From assembly GCA_020639295.1 (NCBI GenBank), contig JACKGY010000009.1, positions 1 through 64,000 on the forward strand: 64,000 nucleotides of DNA, given 5' to 3'. This document shows, one piece after another, positions 7,349 to 15,731 of the stretch; position 1 is the first letter of the stretch; each line of letters opens with the position of its first letter. Both the position numbers and the translations under genes were made by a program. The notes under the pieces are model-generated. The model did not search any database, was not told where the DNA came from, and was given only the letters and a program-made list of their open reading frames with translations. This DNA comes from Planctomycetota bacterium. GTDB lineage: Bacteria > Planctomycetota > GCA-002687715 > DRQF01.

Positions 7349-9457
7349 TCAGTTCTTCTTGCGCTCCATGAGCACGGCCTTGCGGCTCAGTTTGATGCGG
7401 TCCTGTTCGTCGCGCGCGATCACCTTCACGTCGATGTACTCGCCGAGCTTGACCACGTCCGCGACCTTCGAGACGTACTCGTCCGAAAGCTCGGAGACGT
7501 GGCAGAGACCTTCCTGACCGGGGAGGATCTCGACGAAGGCACCGAAGTCCTTGATCGAGACCACGCGGCCGTTGTAGATCTGCCCGACCTCGACCTCGGC
7601 GATGATGAGCTCGATCTGACGCTTCGCGTCCTCGGCGCCGCCGCCCTGGAGCGACGAGATGTGCACCGAGCCGTCGTCCTCGATCTCGATGTTCGCGCCG
7701 GTCTCCTCCTGGATGCGCTTGATGTTCTTGCCGCCGGGGCCGATGATCAGACCGATCTTCTCGACCGGCACCATCATCATCAGCAGGCGGGGCGCATACT
7801 CGGAGATCGCGGCCGCGGGCCGCGGCAGGGCCGCCATCATCTTCTTGAGGATGTGGAGACGACCCTCCTTCGCCTGGGCAAGGGCGCGGGCCATGATCTC
7901 CTTGGAGATGCCCTGGACCTTGATGTCCATCTGCACCGCGGTGATGCCGCGGCCGGTGCCGGCCACCTTGAAGTCCATGTCGCCGTGATGGTCCTCCGAG
8001 CCGAGGATGTCGGAGAGGATCACCACGTTGGCGTCTTCCTTGAGCAGACCCATCGCGATGCCGGCGACCGGCTGCTTGATCGGCACGCCGGCGTCCATCA
8101 TGGCGAGGGTGCCGCCGCAGACCGAGGCCATCGACGACGAGCCGTTCGACTCGAGGATGTCGGAGATCAGGCGGATGGTGTAGGGGAAGTCGGTCGGCTC
8201 GGGGAGGATCGGCATCAGGGCGCGCTCGGCCAGGTTGCCGTGACCGATCTCGCGCCGGGAGACGCCGCGGATCGGCTTCACCTCACCCACCGAGTAGGGC
8301 GGGAAGTTGTACTGGAAGTCGAACTTCTTCGAGTACTCCTCGTCCAGGCCGTCGACGATCTGCTGGTCCTTCAGCGTGCCGAGGGTGCAGACCACCAGGG
8401 CCTGGGTCTCGCCACGGGTGAAGACCGCCGAGCCGTGCAGGCGGCGCTGCCAGCCGGCGGTGATATGGATGTCGCGGATCTCGTCGCACTTGCGACCGTC
8501 GACGCGCAGGTTGCGCATCAGCATGGCGCGGACGACCTTGGCCTCGAGATCGTGCCAGGCCGTCTTCGCGGTCTTGGTCTTGTCGTCGGCCTCGGCGTCG
8601 TCGGCGGGGATCAGCGTGGCGAGGATCTCGTCGCGCAGGGCCTTGACCGCGGCGGAGCGCTCGTGCTTGCCGACGGTGAGCAGGGCCTTCTCGATCCGGG
8701 CGTCGTACTCGCCGCTCGAGACGATGTGATCGTAGATCGCGTGGCGCTTGGAGGCCGGCGCGGCCCAGGGCGTCCTGGTCCGACCGGTGGCCTTCAGGAG
8801 GTCGTCCATCCCGGCGCAGATGGCCTTGACGTGACCGTGCGCGAAGTCGAGGACCTCGAGGAAGAGGTCCTCGGAGATCTCGGCGCAGGTGCCCTCCACC
8901 ATGGTGATCGCGTCACGCGAACCGGCGACGACGATCTCGAGTTCGCTCTTCTTGCGCTCCTCGAAGGTGGGATTGACCACCAGCTTGCCGTTCACCCGGG
9001 CGACGCGCACCGCGCCGAGCGGGCCCGCGAAGGGCATGTCGGCGATGTGGAGCGCGGCGAAGGAGGCGTTCATCGCGGCGATGTCGGGATCGTTGATCCG
9101 ATCGACCTGGACGACGAAGGCGCAGACCTGGACCTCGTCCTTGTAGGGCTCGGGGAACATCGGCCGCACCGGGCGGTCGATGAGCCGGCAGGTCAGGATT
9201 TCCTTGTTGGTCGGCCGACCTTCGCGCTTGATGAAGCCGCCCGGGAACTTGCCCGCGGCCTGGGTCTTCTCGCGATAGTCGACGCTGAGCGGAAAGAAGT
9301 CGATCCCCGGACGGGGATCGGCGGTGCAGACGGACGAGAACGCGACGGTCTCGTCCAGGTAGGCGACGACGGAGCCCGCCGCCTGCTTCGCCAGGTAACC
9401 GGTCTCGAGCTTGAGGCGGTGGTCACCGAGCGTGATTTCGACTGTGACTGGTTTCAT
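7349..9457 (-). CDS. pnp: Polyribonucleotide nucleotidyltransferase (PNPase)
   Basis: A 702-residue protein of the usual PNPase length. It has two RNase PH-type domains (residues about 10-220 and 310-545; GKFPGGFIKREGRPTNKEIL, LAERALMPILPEPTDFPYTI, SSSMASVCGGTLAMMDAGVP, SDILGSEDHHGDMDFKVAGT), separated by the helical PNPase domain. A KH domain follows (VEKIGLIIGPGGKNIKRIQE) and then an S1 domain (GQIYNGRVVSIKDFGAFVEI). It degrades RNA phosphorolytically from the 3' end in the cytoplasm, normally within the degradosome. It lies 29 nt downstream of rpsO, the classical arrangement, and its ATG is preceded by GAGG. Two hairpins end the unit. Confidence 0.97.
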   Translation of the reverse strand: MKPVTVEITLGDHRLKLETGYLAKQAAGSVVAYLDETVAFSSVCTADPRPGIDFFPLSVDYREKTQAAGKFPGGFIKREGRPTNKEILTCRLIDRPVRPMFPEPYKDEVQVCAFVVQVDRINDPDIAAMNASFAALHIADMPFAGPLGAVRVARVNGKLVVNPTFEERKKSELEIVVAGSRDAITMVEGTCAEISEDLFLEVLDFAHGHVKAICAGMDDLLKATGRTRTPWAAPASKRHAIYDHIVSSGEYDARIEKALLTVGKHERSAAVKALRDEILATLIPADDAEADDKTKTAKTAWHDLEAKVVRAMLMRNLRVDGRKCDEIRDIHITAGWQRRLHGSAVFTRGETQALVVCTLGTLKDQQIVDGLDEEYSKKFDFQYNFPPYSVGEVKPIRGVSRREIGHGNLAERALMPILPEPTDFPYTIRLISDILESNGSSSMASVCGGTLAMMDAGVPIKQPVAGIAMGLLKEDANVVILSDILGSEDHHGDMDFKVAGTGRGITAVQMDIKVQGISKEIMARALAQAKEGRLHILKKMMAALPRPAAAISEYAPRLLMMMVPVEKIGLIIGPGGKNIKRIQEETGANIEIEDDGSVHISSLQGGGAEDAKRQIELIIAEVEVGQIYNGRVVSIKDFGAFVEILPGQEGLCHVSELSDEYVSKVADVVKLGEYIDVKVIARDEQDRIKLSRKAVLMERKKN

Positions 9458-9486
9458 TCGTTCCTCGTTGCTGGACGAACCCTCGA

Positions 9487-9768
9487 TCAGGCCTTGTTCA
9501 TGCTGGAGCGGATGCCGAGGCGCTCGACGACGGTGTCGTGGCGAACCGGATCCTTGCGCCAGAGATAGCGGAGCAGGCGGGTGCGCTTGCCGACCATCAT
9601 CAGCAGGCCGCGACGCGAGGTGTTGTCCTTCTTGTGGGTCTTGAGGTGCTCGGTGAGATGCGCGATGCGCTTGGACAGCAGCGCGATCTGCACCTCGGGC
9701 GAACCGGTGTCGCCTTCGTGCTTACGGTAGTCGTTGATCACCTCAGACTTGTTCGTGGTCTCGCTCAT
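9487..9768 (-). CDS. rpsO: 30S ribosomal protein S15
   Basis: A 93-residue protein matching S15 in full: EHEGDTGSPEVQIALLSKRI-type N-terminal helix segment, HLTEHLKTHKKDNTSRRGLL and RTRLLRYLWRKD, the 16S rRNA-contacting core. The ATG at 9768 is chosen over in-frame upstream codons because AAAGGA sits just before it and the length then fits the family. S15 binds 16S rRNA early in 30S assembly. rpsO heads an rpsO-pnp unit with a strong promoter about 250 nt upstream, leaving a long leader that could serve S15 autoregulation. Confidence 0.97.
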   Translation of the reverse strand: MSETTNKSEVINDYRKHEGDTGSPEVQIALLSKRIAHLTEHLKTHKKDNTSRRGLLMMVGKRTRLLRYLWRKDPVRHDTVVERLGIRSSMNKA

Positions 9769-10020
9769 CGGAGTCCTTTCTCGAGTTGCCGATGCGCCCT
9801 CCTCCCGACCTGGGAGTTCGGGCCGCCCGCCCCGGTTCACCTGCTGGCCGAGAATCCCCCCTCGAATCGCATCCGGACCGTTTCCGGGAGACCGCGACCT
9901 GTGACGGATGGATACCCAGCGAGAGGTAGCCGAGAACGAGCCCGCGGCCGGATCGACGATGATCCCAAGCCACGGCCGGAGAAGGCCTTGCGAACATAAG
10001 GGCAGACCTTCTCCTCGATT
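9769..10020 (-). promoter_or_regulatory. Long 5' leader of rpsO
   Basis: About 250 nt of untranslated sequence separate the predicted transcription start from the rpsO ATG. No protein-coding frame in it looks real. It contains an 8-bp hairpin close to its 5' end. S15 represses its own mRNA through leader structures in several bacteria, and these structures differ between phyla, so a leader of this kind is a candidate autoregulatory element; that role is inference. Confidence 0.5.
9978..10014 (-). promoter_or_regulatory. Hairpin at the 5' end of the rpsO leader
   Basis: GGAGAAGG and CCTTCTCC form an 8-bp perfect stem enclosing 21 nt. It begins within about 10 nt of the predicted transcript start, where a stabilising or protein-binding stem would be expected. 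Confidence 0.55.
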
Positions 10021-10027
10021 GCGGCGA

Positions 10028-10055
10028 ATTATAGCAGGGTCGCCGATGAAGACAA
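10028..10055 (-). promoter_or_regulatory. Sigma70-type promoter of rpsO-pnp
   Basis: On the minus strand TTGTCT (10055-10050) is followed after 16 nt by TATAAT (10033-10028) preceded by TGC, an extended -10. This AT-rich box stands out sharply in very GC-rich surroundings. Expected start of transcription is near 10020. Confidence 0.8.
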
Positions 10056-10187
10056 ACCGGCGTTCTCGTCCGGGCTGGGCGCTTCCGGATCGGGTCGATG
10101 CGGTGCCGGCCGGCCCCGCCCGGGGCCCCGCCCCGGACCGGCGGGTACCCCGCCCCCGGGGCGCCGCCGACGCCCTCGCGCTCCGGG

Positions 10188-10193
10188 TATGAT
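10188..10193 (+). promoter_or_regulatory. -10-like box placed for a leaderless transcript
   Basis: TATGAT ends 6 nt before the ATG at 10200, so transcription would start at or next to the start codon. No ribosome binding site is visible. The same spacing is seen upstream of the acyl-CoA synthetase at 59186. No good -35 is present. Confidence 0.4.
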
Positions 10194-10199
10194 CCGGCC

Positions 10200-10583
10200 A
10201 TGAGAGTCCCGCGTCGAGCGCTGGCCCTGCTGCTGATCCTCGCCCTCGGACTCGGACTCTGCCGCCAGGGCTGCCGCCTGGTCGCCCGGCACGAGACCCG
10301 GCGGATCCTGGAGACCACCCGGGCCGGGGTCCTCGCCGCCGCGGGGGAGCTTCCGGCCGCGACCCGCGAGCGGCTCCGGGCCGGCCTCGACCAGGCCCTC
10401 TCCCTCGCCGCCGACGACCGCCTCTCCCCCATCGCCCGCGACACCCTGCGCAACCGCGGCGAGGCGGTCCTCGCCGACGGCCGGCTCTTCCCCCGCGAGG
10501 CCGACCACCTCCTCCGCCTCCTCGACGCCCTCCCCACCTGGCGCGACGAGGTCCAGGCCATCGAATTCATGGGCCAGCGCTGA
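10200..10583 (+). CDS. Small membrane-anchored or exported protein, unknown
   Basis: A 127-residue protein opening with a basic stretch and one hydrophobic segment (RALALLLILALGLGL, residues about 6-20), then a charged helical domain rich in Arg, Leu and Asp with no cysteine pattern except C21 and C25. It is probably a single-pass membrane or exported protein. I do not recognise a family. The ATG at 10200 is the first one that keeps the signal segment at the N-terminus; it lacks a Shine-Dalgarno sequence and may be leaderless. It stands alone between divergent rpsO and convergent ruvX. Confidence 0.65.
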   Translation: MRVPRRALALLLILALGLGLCRQGCRLVARHETRRILETTRAGVLAAAGELPAATRERLRAGLDQALSLAADDRLSPIARDTLRNRGEAVLADGRLFPREADHLLRLLDALPTWRDEVQAIEFMGQR

Positions 10584-10632
10584 GGCCCGCGCGCCCGCGA
10601 GGGCCGCGGACGGCGACCCGGGTTCGAGGAGG

Positions 10633-11052
10633 TCAGCGGGCGAAGTCGAGGTGGTGGCGGAGGATGATCTGGGCGGCGACGACGTCGCGTTCGGCCTTGC
10701 GCTTCTTCGGGTCGCGGTGTTTCTGGCGGAGGATCTCGTCGGCCTCGAGCGAACTGAAGCTCTCGTCGCAGTAGGCCAGCTCGAGGCCGGTCAGCTCGGC
10801 CAGGCGGCTGCCGAAGGCGCGGACCAGCTCGACCATCTCGCCCTCGCTGCCGTCGGCGTTCCGGGGCAGGCCGAGGACCAGGCCGGTGACCGCTTCCTCG
10901 GCGATGATCGCGGCGATGGCGGCGAAGTGGGCCTCGCCCTCGGGGTCGCGGGGCACGACGCCCCAGCCCCGGGCCAGGACCCGGAGCGGGTCGCTGAGGG
11001 CGACCCCGATGCGCTTCGAACCGTAGTCGAGGGCCATGAGCCTGCCCTTCAC
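10633..11052 (-). CDS. ruvX: RuvX/YqgF-type Holliday junction resolvase fold protein
   Basis: A 139-residue protein with the YqgF RNase H-like fold: MALDYGSKRIGVALSD contains the first catalytic Asp, GLVLGLPRNADGSEGEM the second motif, AYCDESFSSLEAD the third acidic site, and ERDVVAAQIILRHHL the C-terminal helix with the last Asp. It acts in the cytoplasm; family members have been linked to 16S rRNA 5' processing and to Holliday junction resolution. The GTG start overlaps the manC stop as GTGA, giving translational coupling; an internal ATG at 11037 is the alternative. It is last in the alr-asmA-manC-ruvX run. Confidence 0.92.
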   Translation of the reverse strand: MKGRLMALDYGSKRIGVALSDPLRVLARGWGVVPRDPEGEAHFAAIAAIIAEEAVTGLVLGLPRNADGSEGEMVELVRAFGSRLAELTGLELAYCDESFSSLEADEILRQKHRDPKKRKAERDVVAAQIILRHHLDFAR

Positions 11053-12116
11053 AGCAGGTCCTCGCGACTCTGCTCGTGGAGGCGGGCGACGATCTCCTTG
11101 ACCCGCTCCTCCTGGCCACGGCGCGCCACCAGGACGGCGTCGCCGGTCCGCACCACGACCAGATCCTCGACCCCCAGGAGGGCCACCAGGCCCCGCTGGC
11201 GGTTGTCGACGATGTTGCCGCGCGCGTCGAGCGCCAGCACCTCGCCGAGGAGGACGTTGCCGGCGGCGTCCCGATCGTTGTGGCGGGCCAGGGCGGCGAG
11301 CGAGCCGACGTCGTCCCATTCGAAGTCGGCGACCAGGCAGTAGCGGCCCTCGGCCTTCTCGATCACGCCGTGATCGATGCTGATCTTCGGCAGACCGGGG
11401 TAGACCTTCTGCAGGGCGACGTCGAGATCGGCGCCGTCGAGCGCCGGAGCCAGGGCCTTCAGCCCCGCGGCCAGGGCCGGCAGGGAGCGCTCGATCTCGC
11501 GCAGGATGCGCGCCGCGCGCCAGACGAAGATGCCGCCGTTCCAGAGGTAGCCGCCGCGGGCGAGGAAGGCCTCGGCGGTGGCGCGATCGGGCTTCTCCTT
11601 GAAGCTCTGCACCTCGTGCATGCCGGGCTCGACCTCGTGTCCCAGCTCGACGTAGCCGTAGCCCGTGGCCGGGTGGTCGGGCTTGAGACCGATGGTGACG
11701 ATCGCGTCGTACTCGGCCGCGAAGTGGCCGGCGCGCAGGACCGCGGCCTTGAAGCGCTCGTGGGGATGGATGACGTGGTCCGCCGCCATCACCGCCATCA
11801 CGGCGCCGGGCGAACGCTTCTCGATCAGCGCCGCCGCCAGGCCGATGCAGGGAGCCGTGTCGCGCCCGACCGGCTCGGCCAGGACGTTCGCGCGCGGCAG
11901 ATCGACCTGCTCCAGGAGGCCCGCCACCTGGTCGGCGTTGGTGACGATGATGGTGCGTTCGGGCCCGACCTCGTCGGGAACACGATCGAGGGTGGCCTGC
12001 ACCAGGCTCCGCCCGGCCTCCACGCTGAGCAGCTGCTTGGGACGCTCACGACGGCTGGCGGGCCAGAATCGGGTCCCCGATCCGCCGGCCATGATCAGAC
12101 AGTAGAGATCGTTCAT
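11049..12116 (-). CDS. manC: Mannose-1-phosphate guanylyltransferase
   Basis: A 355-residue nucleotidyltransferase. The N-terminus carries the GTP-binding signature IMAGGSGTRFWPASRRERPK, followed by PVGRDTAPCIGLAA and VMAADHVIHPHERF, which are typical of ManC/RfbM. The later FKEKPDRATAEAFLARGGYL and WNGGIFVW segments and DFEWDDVGSLAAL support GDP-mannose synthesis. The protein lacks the C-terminal phosphomannose isomerase domain of bifunctional homologues. It supplies GDP-mannose for glycan or lipopolysaccharide sugars in the cytoplasm. Its ATG overlaps the stop codon of the AsmA-like gene by 4 nt and its own stop overlaps ruvX. Confidence 0.93.
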   Translation of the reverse strand: MNDLYCLIMAGGSGTRFWPASRRERPKQLLSVEAGRSLVQATLDRVPDEVGPERTIIVTNADQVAGLLEQVDLPRANVLAEPVGRDTAPCIGLAAALIEKRSPGAVMAVMAADHVIHPHERFKAAVLRAGHFAAEYDAIVTIGLKPDHPATGYGYVELGHEVEPGMHEVQSFKEKPDRATAEAFLARGGYLWNGGIFVWRAARILREIERSLPALAAGLKALAPALDGADLDVALQKVYPGLPKISIDHGVIEKAEGRYCLVADFEWDDVGSLAALARHNDRDAAGNVLLGEVLALDARGNIVDNRQRGLVALLGVEDLVVVRTGDAVLVARRGQEERVKEIVARLHEQSREDLL

Positions 12117-15100
12117 TTCTCGGTCTCGGGCACGACCTCGCGGGGTTTGAGCCGCCGGCCCGAGTCCTCCTCTCCGGGAAGCAGGGCGGTGATGTGGTTC
12201 TCACCCTCGGCCCGCATGTCCTCGAGCGGGCCGGTGATCTTGATCTTGCTCACCATGAAGCCCATGGCGAAGTTGACCAGATCGCCGACGAGCGGGATCG
12301 GGTCGAGCAGCTTGATGATACTCGGCTCGAACTCGAGCTGGGCGATGCCGTCGAAGCCGATGTGACCGCCGCCGCTCAGGCGGACGCCGGGGCCGTCGAA
12401 GAGCGCGTCTTCGACCAGGACCTTCTCGTCCTCGATCCGGACCCCGCAGTGCGCGGTCTGCACCTCGTCGTTGGCCAGGAAGTCGAGGTTCAGGAACTGG
12501 AGCAGGGTGGCGAGGAGCGGCAGGTCGTAGAGCTGCCGACCCGAGAGCCAGAGCTCGCCCTGGCCGCGATAGGTGTCGTGGCTCGCCACCAGGCCGTCCA
12601 TCCGCCCCCAGGCGGTGGCCCGCCCGGACAGCCGCTTCGGGTCGCCGCCGAAGGCGCGGCGCCACTCGGACAGGTCGATCTCGCTGAGCGAGACCGAGGT
12701 CTCGAAGTGGCCGTCGATGCCGTGGTCCATGACGAAGTAGGTCTCGTGCGGGTTGACCCGGCCGCCGAGGCAGTCGCCGGCGAGGTCGCGCAGGGCGACG
12801 GAGCGCTGGTCGACCTGGAAGAGGGCGTTGGCGTGGACGACCGGGAACCGGAGCACGGTGAGGTCGGCGTCGACCAGGCTGCCCTTGACGTCGAAGCCCT
12901 CGTCCGAGATCGAGGCGTCCTCGATCATGATGCTGCCGTGGTTGAGACCGATGGCCACGCCCGGGTCACAGCTCAGCTCGCTCGGCACCAGCTCGCCCTT
13001 GAAGCCGGCCTCGCCGTCGCGCAGCAGGAGGCTCGTGACCCGTCCGGCCAGGCGGCCGCGCAGCTCCCAGTCACGCAGGGTGCGCGCCCAGTCCTCGGGC
13101 AGGCGCCGGAACAGGCGCTCGTCGAGCATCAGGTCGCGGAAGCCGATCTCGTGGACGTTGAGGAAGTCACCCTGGTCGCCGCGGCGCCAGCGGCCGCGGT
13201 TGACGTTGACGATCAGGCGGTCCCGATCCTCGATGCCGTCACCGTAGGGCAGGGCCGCGGTCCAGCCCTCGAAGACCAGGTCCGGGCCCTCGATGGTCAT
13301 GCTGCCGTGCACGTCCTCGAAGACGAGCGCCGGCTCCTTCAGCTCGATGCGCAGGCCCTGCGCCGTGATCGCGGTCCGCACCAGCTCGCCGCGGGAACCC
13401 TTGCGCATCTTCAGGTCGAGGGTGACGGCTCCGCGGACGTCCATCAGCTCGGCGAGCTGGCCGACGTAGGGCGCGGCCTCGGCCGCGACGCCGATGGTCT
13501 GTTCGTTGACCAGGAGCTCCGGGCATTCGAGGAAGAGCTCGTGGGCGCCACCGGTGCCGATGTCGACCCAGCCGGAGGCCGAAACCTCGCAGCCGGCCAG
13601 CTCGAAGGTGGAACGCATGATGTCGAGACGATCGCCCTTCGCCTCGACCCGGCCGCGCAGGTTGCTGCAGGGCGCGGTATCGAACTCCTCGTAGCAGAAG
13701 CTCAGGCCCTTGAGGTCGGCGGCGAAGTGGTTGTTGGCGCCCTCGGCCGCCGAGCTGATGTGGCACTGGAAGTCGACGTCGCCGACGAAGTTCCAGCGCC
13801 GGAGTTCGCTGGCGATCTCGGGGAATTCGGCGCTCAGGCCGATCAGCAGGGGCTCGTCGACCGCGAGATCCTCGACCACGATGTCGAGTTCGTAGGCCGG
13901 GTCGTCGACCGCCGCGCTGTGATCGAGCTGGCCCTCGATGGTGAACCGCGCCCGCTTGTTGCTGGCGGTCACGTCCTTGATGTTGGTGCCACCGGCCTCG
14001 CCGAAGAGGAGATGGCCGCGCATGTCGTTGATCGGATAGGGGAAGAGCCGCGGCAGCGCCGAGCAGCCACGCAGCTCGACGTCGAGGGTGACGTCGGGAG
14101 GGCCGTCGCGACCGGCCGGCCGCTTGATCACCAGACCGAAGTTGACCGGACCGGTCGGCTCGTAGCTGTCGTAGATCTCCCGCTCGGCCACCGGCAGGGT
14201 CATCCGCACCTTCTCGTCGAGATGGACGTCGAAGCCCTGGATGTCGATCGCGTAGGCCAGCGGCTTCTGGCCGTAGGTGACCCAGCCGTTGGCGCGGAGA
14301 TCCGGTGAACGCACGGTCGAGGTGAGGTCCCAGAACTCGAGCCCGTCGTTGCCGATGTGGACCGTCCCGATGATGCTCTCGAGCGGGTAGGGATAGCCCT
14401 CGCGGGTGCCGTCGGCCTCCTCGAAGCCCTGGTAGGAGAGCTGCGCCTTGCGGAACTTGGCCAGGATGTCGACCGCCACCCGCGCCGGCCGCTTCGGCTT
14501 GCGCAGGTCGACGTCGACGTCGATCGAGCCGCGGGCGCCCAGGGCCTCCAGGGCCTCGCCGACGTCGGGAAAGGGCTCGGGCAGACGGCGCAGATCGAGC
14601 GCCACCTGGTCGTCGAGGTGGAGGTCGGTGACCTTGGCCACGGCCTCGAAGCCGGGCTCGACACCGTCGAAGTCGACCGAGAGCTGCTGCACGTCGACGT
14701 CGGCGCCGGCGAGCTGGAACTCCAGGTCCTGGGCGACCAGCACCAGATCGTCGAGCCGGAAGGTGCCGTTCAGGCCGGTGACCGCGAAGGGCCAGGCCTC
14801 GTAGCCGAGCGAGACGCCGTCCAGCTCGGCGGTGACCGTGTAGTCGATGCGGTCGAGGACGTCCTCGGCTTCGAAGGCGACCTGGAGGTTGATCGCGCCC
14901 TCGCTCATCTTGATCCGGTCGAGGGTCTCGCGCAGCGAGTTCGACAGATAGGCGGTGTGCTCGGGGCCGAGCCGGAAACCGCGCCGGGTGACGCTGCCGC
15001 GAAGCCGCGCGCTGCCGATGCCGGCCTTGAGGTCGAAGCGGCCGAAGACCTGGTCCTCGATCGAGCCCGAGAGCGCATAGGGGTGGTTGCGCGACAGCGG

Positions 15101-15610
15101 ATCGGGACGCATCTGGAGATCGATGCCGGTGATGCTGACCCGCTCCGCGCCCCAGAAGGGCGCGTCATGGAAGACCACGTTCATGCCGTGGATGCTGATC
15201 TCGGGCGCCTTCATCCCCCCGCCGGTCTCGGTCTGCTCGAAGATGGAGGGCAGGCTCAGCTCGCCCTCGCTCCAGCGCAGGTGCAGCTCCGGGCCGTTGA
15301 CCTCGATCTCGTCGAACTCCAGGTCGCCGCCGAGGAGCTTCCAGAAGTCGATCCTGGCCACCAGCTCGTCGCAGCGGAGGAACTCGTCGTTGCTGTTGTG
15401 CCGGGCGAAGATCGTGATGTCGCGGACCCGCACCTCGGTCGGGCTGACGATCTGGACCGGCAGATGGCGGAAGGGGACCTTGAGGAGCTTCTCGATCTCG
15501 CGGCGGAGCACCGCCTCGATCTTCCCCGGGCGCCGGGCCAGCTCCCAGTCGAGCATGATCAGACCGGCCAGGAAGACGATGGTCAGCAGGAAACAGTGTC
15601 GCCGCTTCAA
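12113..15610 (-). CDS. Large AsmA/YhdP-like envelope protein
   Basis: An 1165-residue protein with one N-terminal transmembrane helix (CFLLTIVFLAGLIML) followed by a very long, repetitive beta-rich region typical of AsmA, YhdP and TamB proteins: recurrent IEVNGPELHLRWSEGEL-like strands and G-A-V/L-D-L patterns. The C-terminal part, with FLNLDFLANDEVQT, LSGGGHIGFDGIAQLEFEP, PLVGDLVNFAMGFMVSKIKI and a final ITGPLEDM, resembles the AsmA-like C-terminal domain. Such proteins are anchored in the inner membrane and span the periplasm as hydrophobic grooves for lipid transport to the outer membrane. The start is TTG at 15610, with GGAG upstream. It overlaps manC, which suggests an envelope-building unit. 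Specific lipid cargo cannot be told from sequence. Confidence 0.85.
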   Translation of the reverse strand: MKRRHCFLLTIVFLAGLIMLDWELARRPGKIEAVLRREIEKLLKVPFRHLPVQIVSPTEVRVRDITIFARHNSNDEFLRCDELVARIDFWKLLGGDLEFDEIEVNGPELHLRWSEGELSLPSIFEQTETGGGMKAPEISIHGMNVVFHDAPFWGAERVSITGIDLQMRPDPLSRNHPYALSGSIEDQVFGRFDLKAGIGSARLRGSVTRRGFRLGPEHTAYLSNSLRETLDRIKMSEGAINLQVAFEAEDVLDRIDYTVTAELDGVSLGYEAWPFAVTGLNGTFRLDDLVLVAQDLEFQLAGADVDVQQLSVDFDGVEPGFEAVAKVTDLHLDDQVALDLRRLPEPFPDVGEALEALGARGSIDVDVDLRKPKRPARVAVDILAKFRKAQLSYQGFEEADGTREGYPYPLESIIGTVHIGNDGLEFWDLTSTVRSPDLRANGWVTYGQKPLAYAIDIQGFDVHLDEKVRMTLPVAEREIYDSYEPTGPVNFGLVIKRPAGRDGPPDVTLDVELRGCSALPRLFPYPINDMRGHLLFGEAGGTNIKDVTASNKRARFTIEGQLDHSAAVDDPAYELDIVVEDLAVDEPLLIGLSAEFPEIASELRRWNFVGDVDFQCHISSAAEGANNHFAADLKGLSFCYEEFDTAPCSNLRGRVEAKGDRLDIMRSTFELAGCEVSASGWVDIGTGGAHELFLECPELLVNEQTIGVAAEAAPYVGQLAELMDVRGAVTLDLKMRKGSRGELVRTAITAQGLRIELKEPALVFEDVHGSMTIEGPDLVFEGWTAALPYGDGIEDRDRLIVNVNRGRWRRGDQGDFLNVHEIGFRDLMLDERLFRRLPEDWARTLRDWELRGRLAGRVTSLLLRDGEAGFKGELVPSELSCDPGVAIGLNHGSIMIEDASISDEGFDVKGSLVDADLTVLRFPVVHANALFQVDQRSVALRDLAGDCLGGRVNPHETYFVMDHGIDGHFETSVSLSEIDLSEWRRAFGGDPKRLSGRATAWGRMDGLVASHDTYRGQGELWLSGRQLYDLPLLATLLQFLNLDFLANDEVQTAHCGVRIEDEKVLVEDALFDGPGVRLSGGGHIGFDGIAQLEFEPSIIKLLDPIPLVGDLVNFAMGFMVSKIKITGPLEDMRAEGENHITALLPGEEDSGRRLKPREVVPETEK

Positions 15611-15731
15611 ACGCCGGACTCCGAGGTACCACGGGACGGGCCGGGCCCAGGCCGACGGCGGCAGCCGCCCCGACCCGGATCGTAGCCGTTCGCGGCCGGA
15701 ACGACAAAACCCGGGCCCGGGGGCGCGAGAA

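Noticed and set aside
7316..9568. Long plus-strand open frame opposite pnp
   Set aside because: Same GC-driven antisense artefact; pnp on the other strand is unambiguous over its full length.
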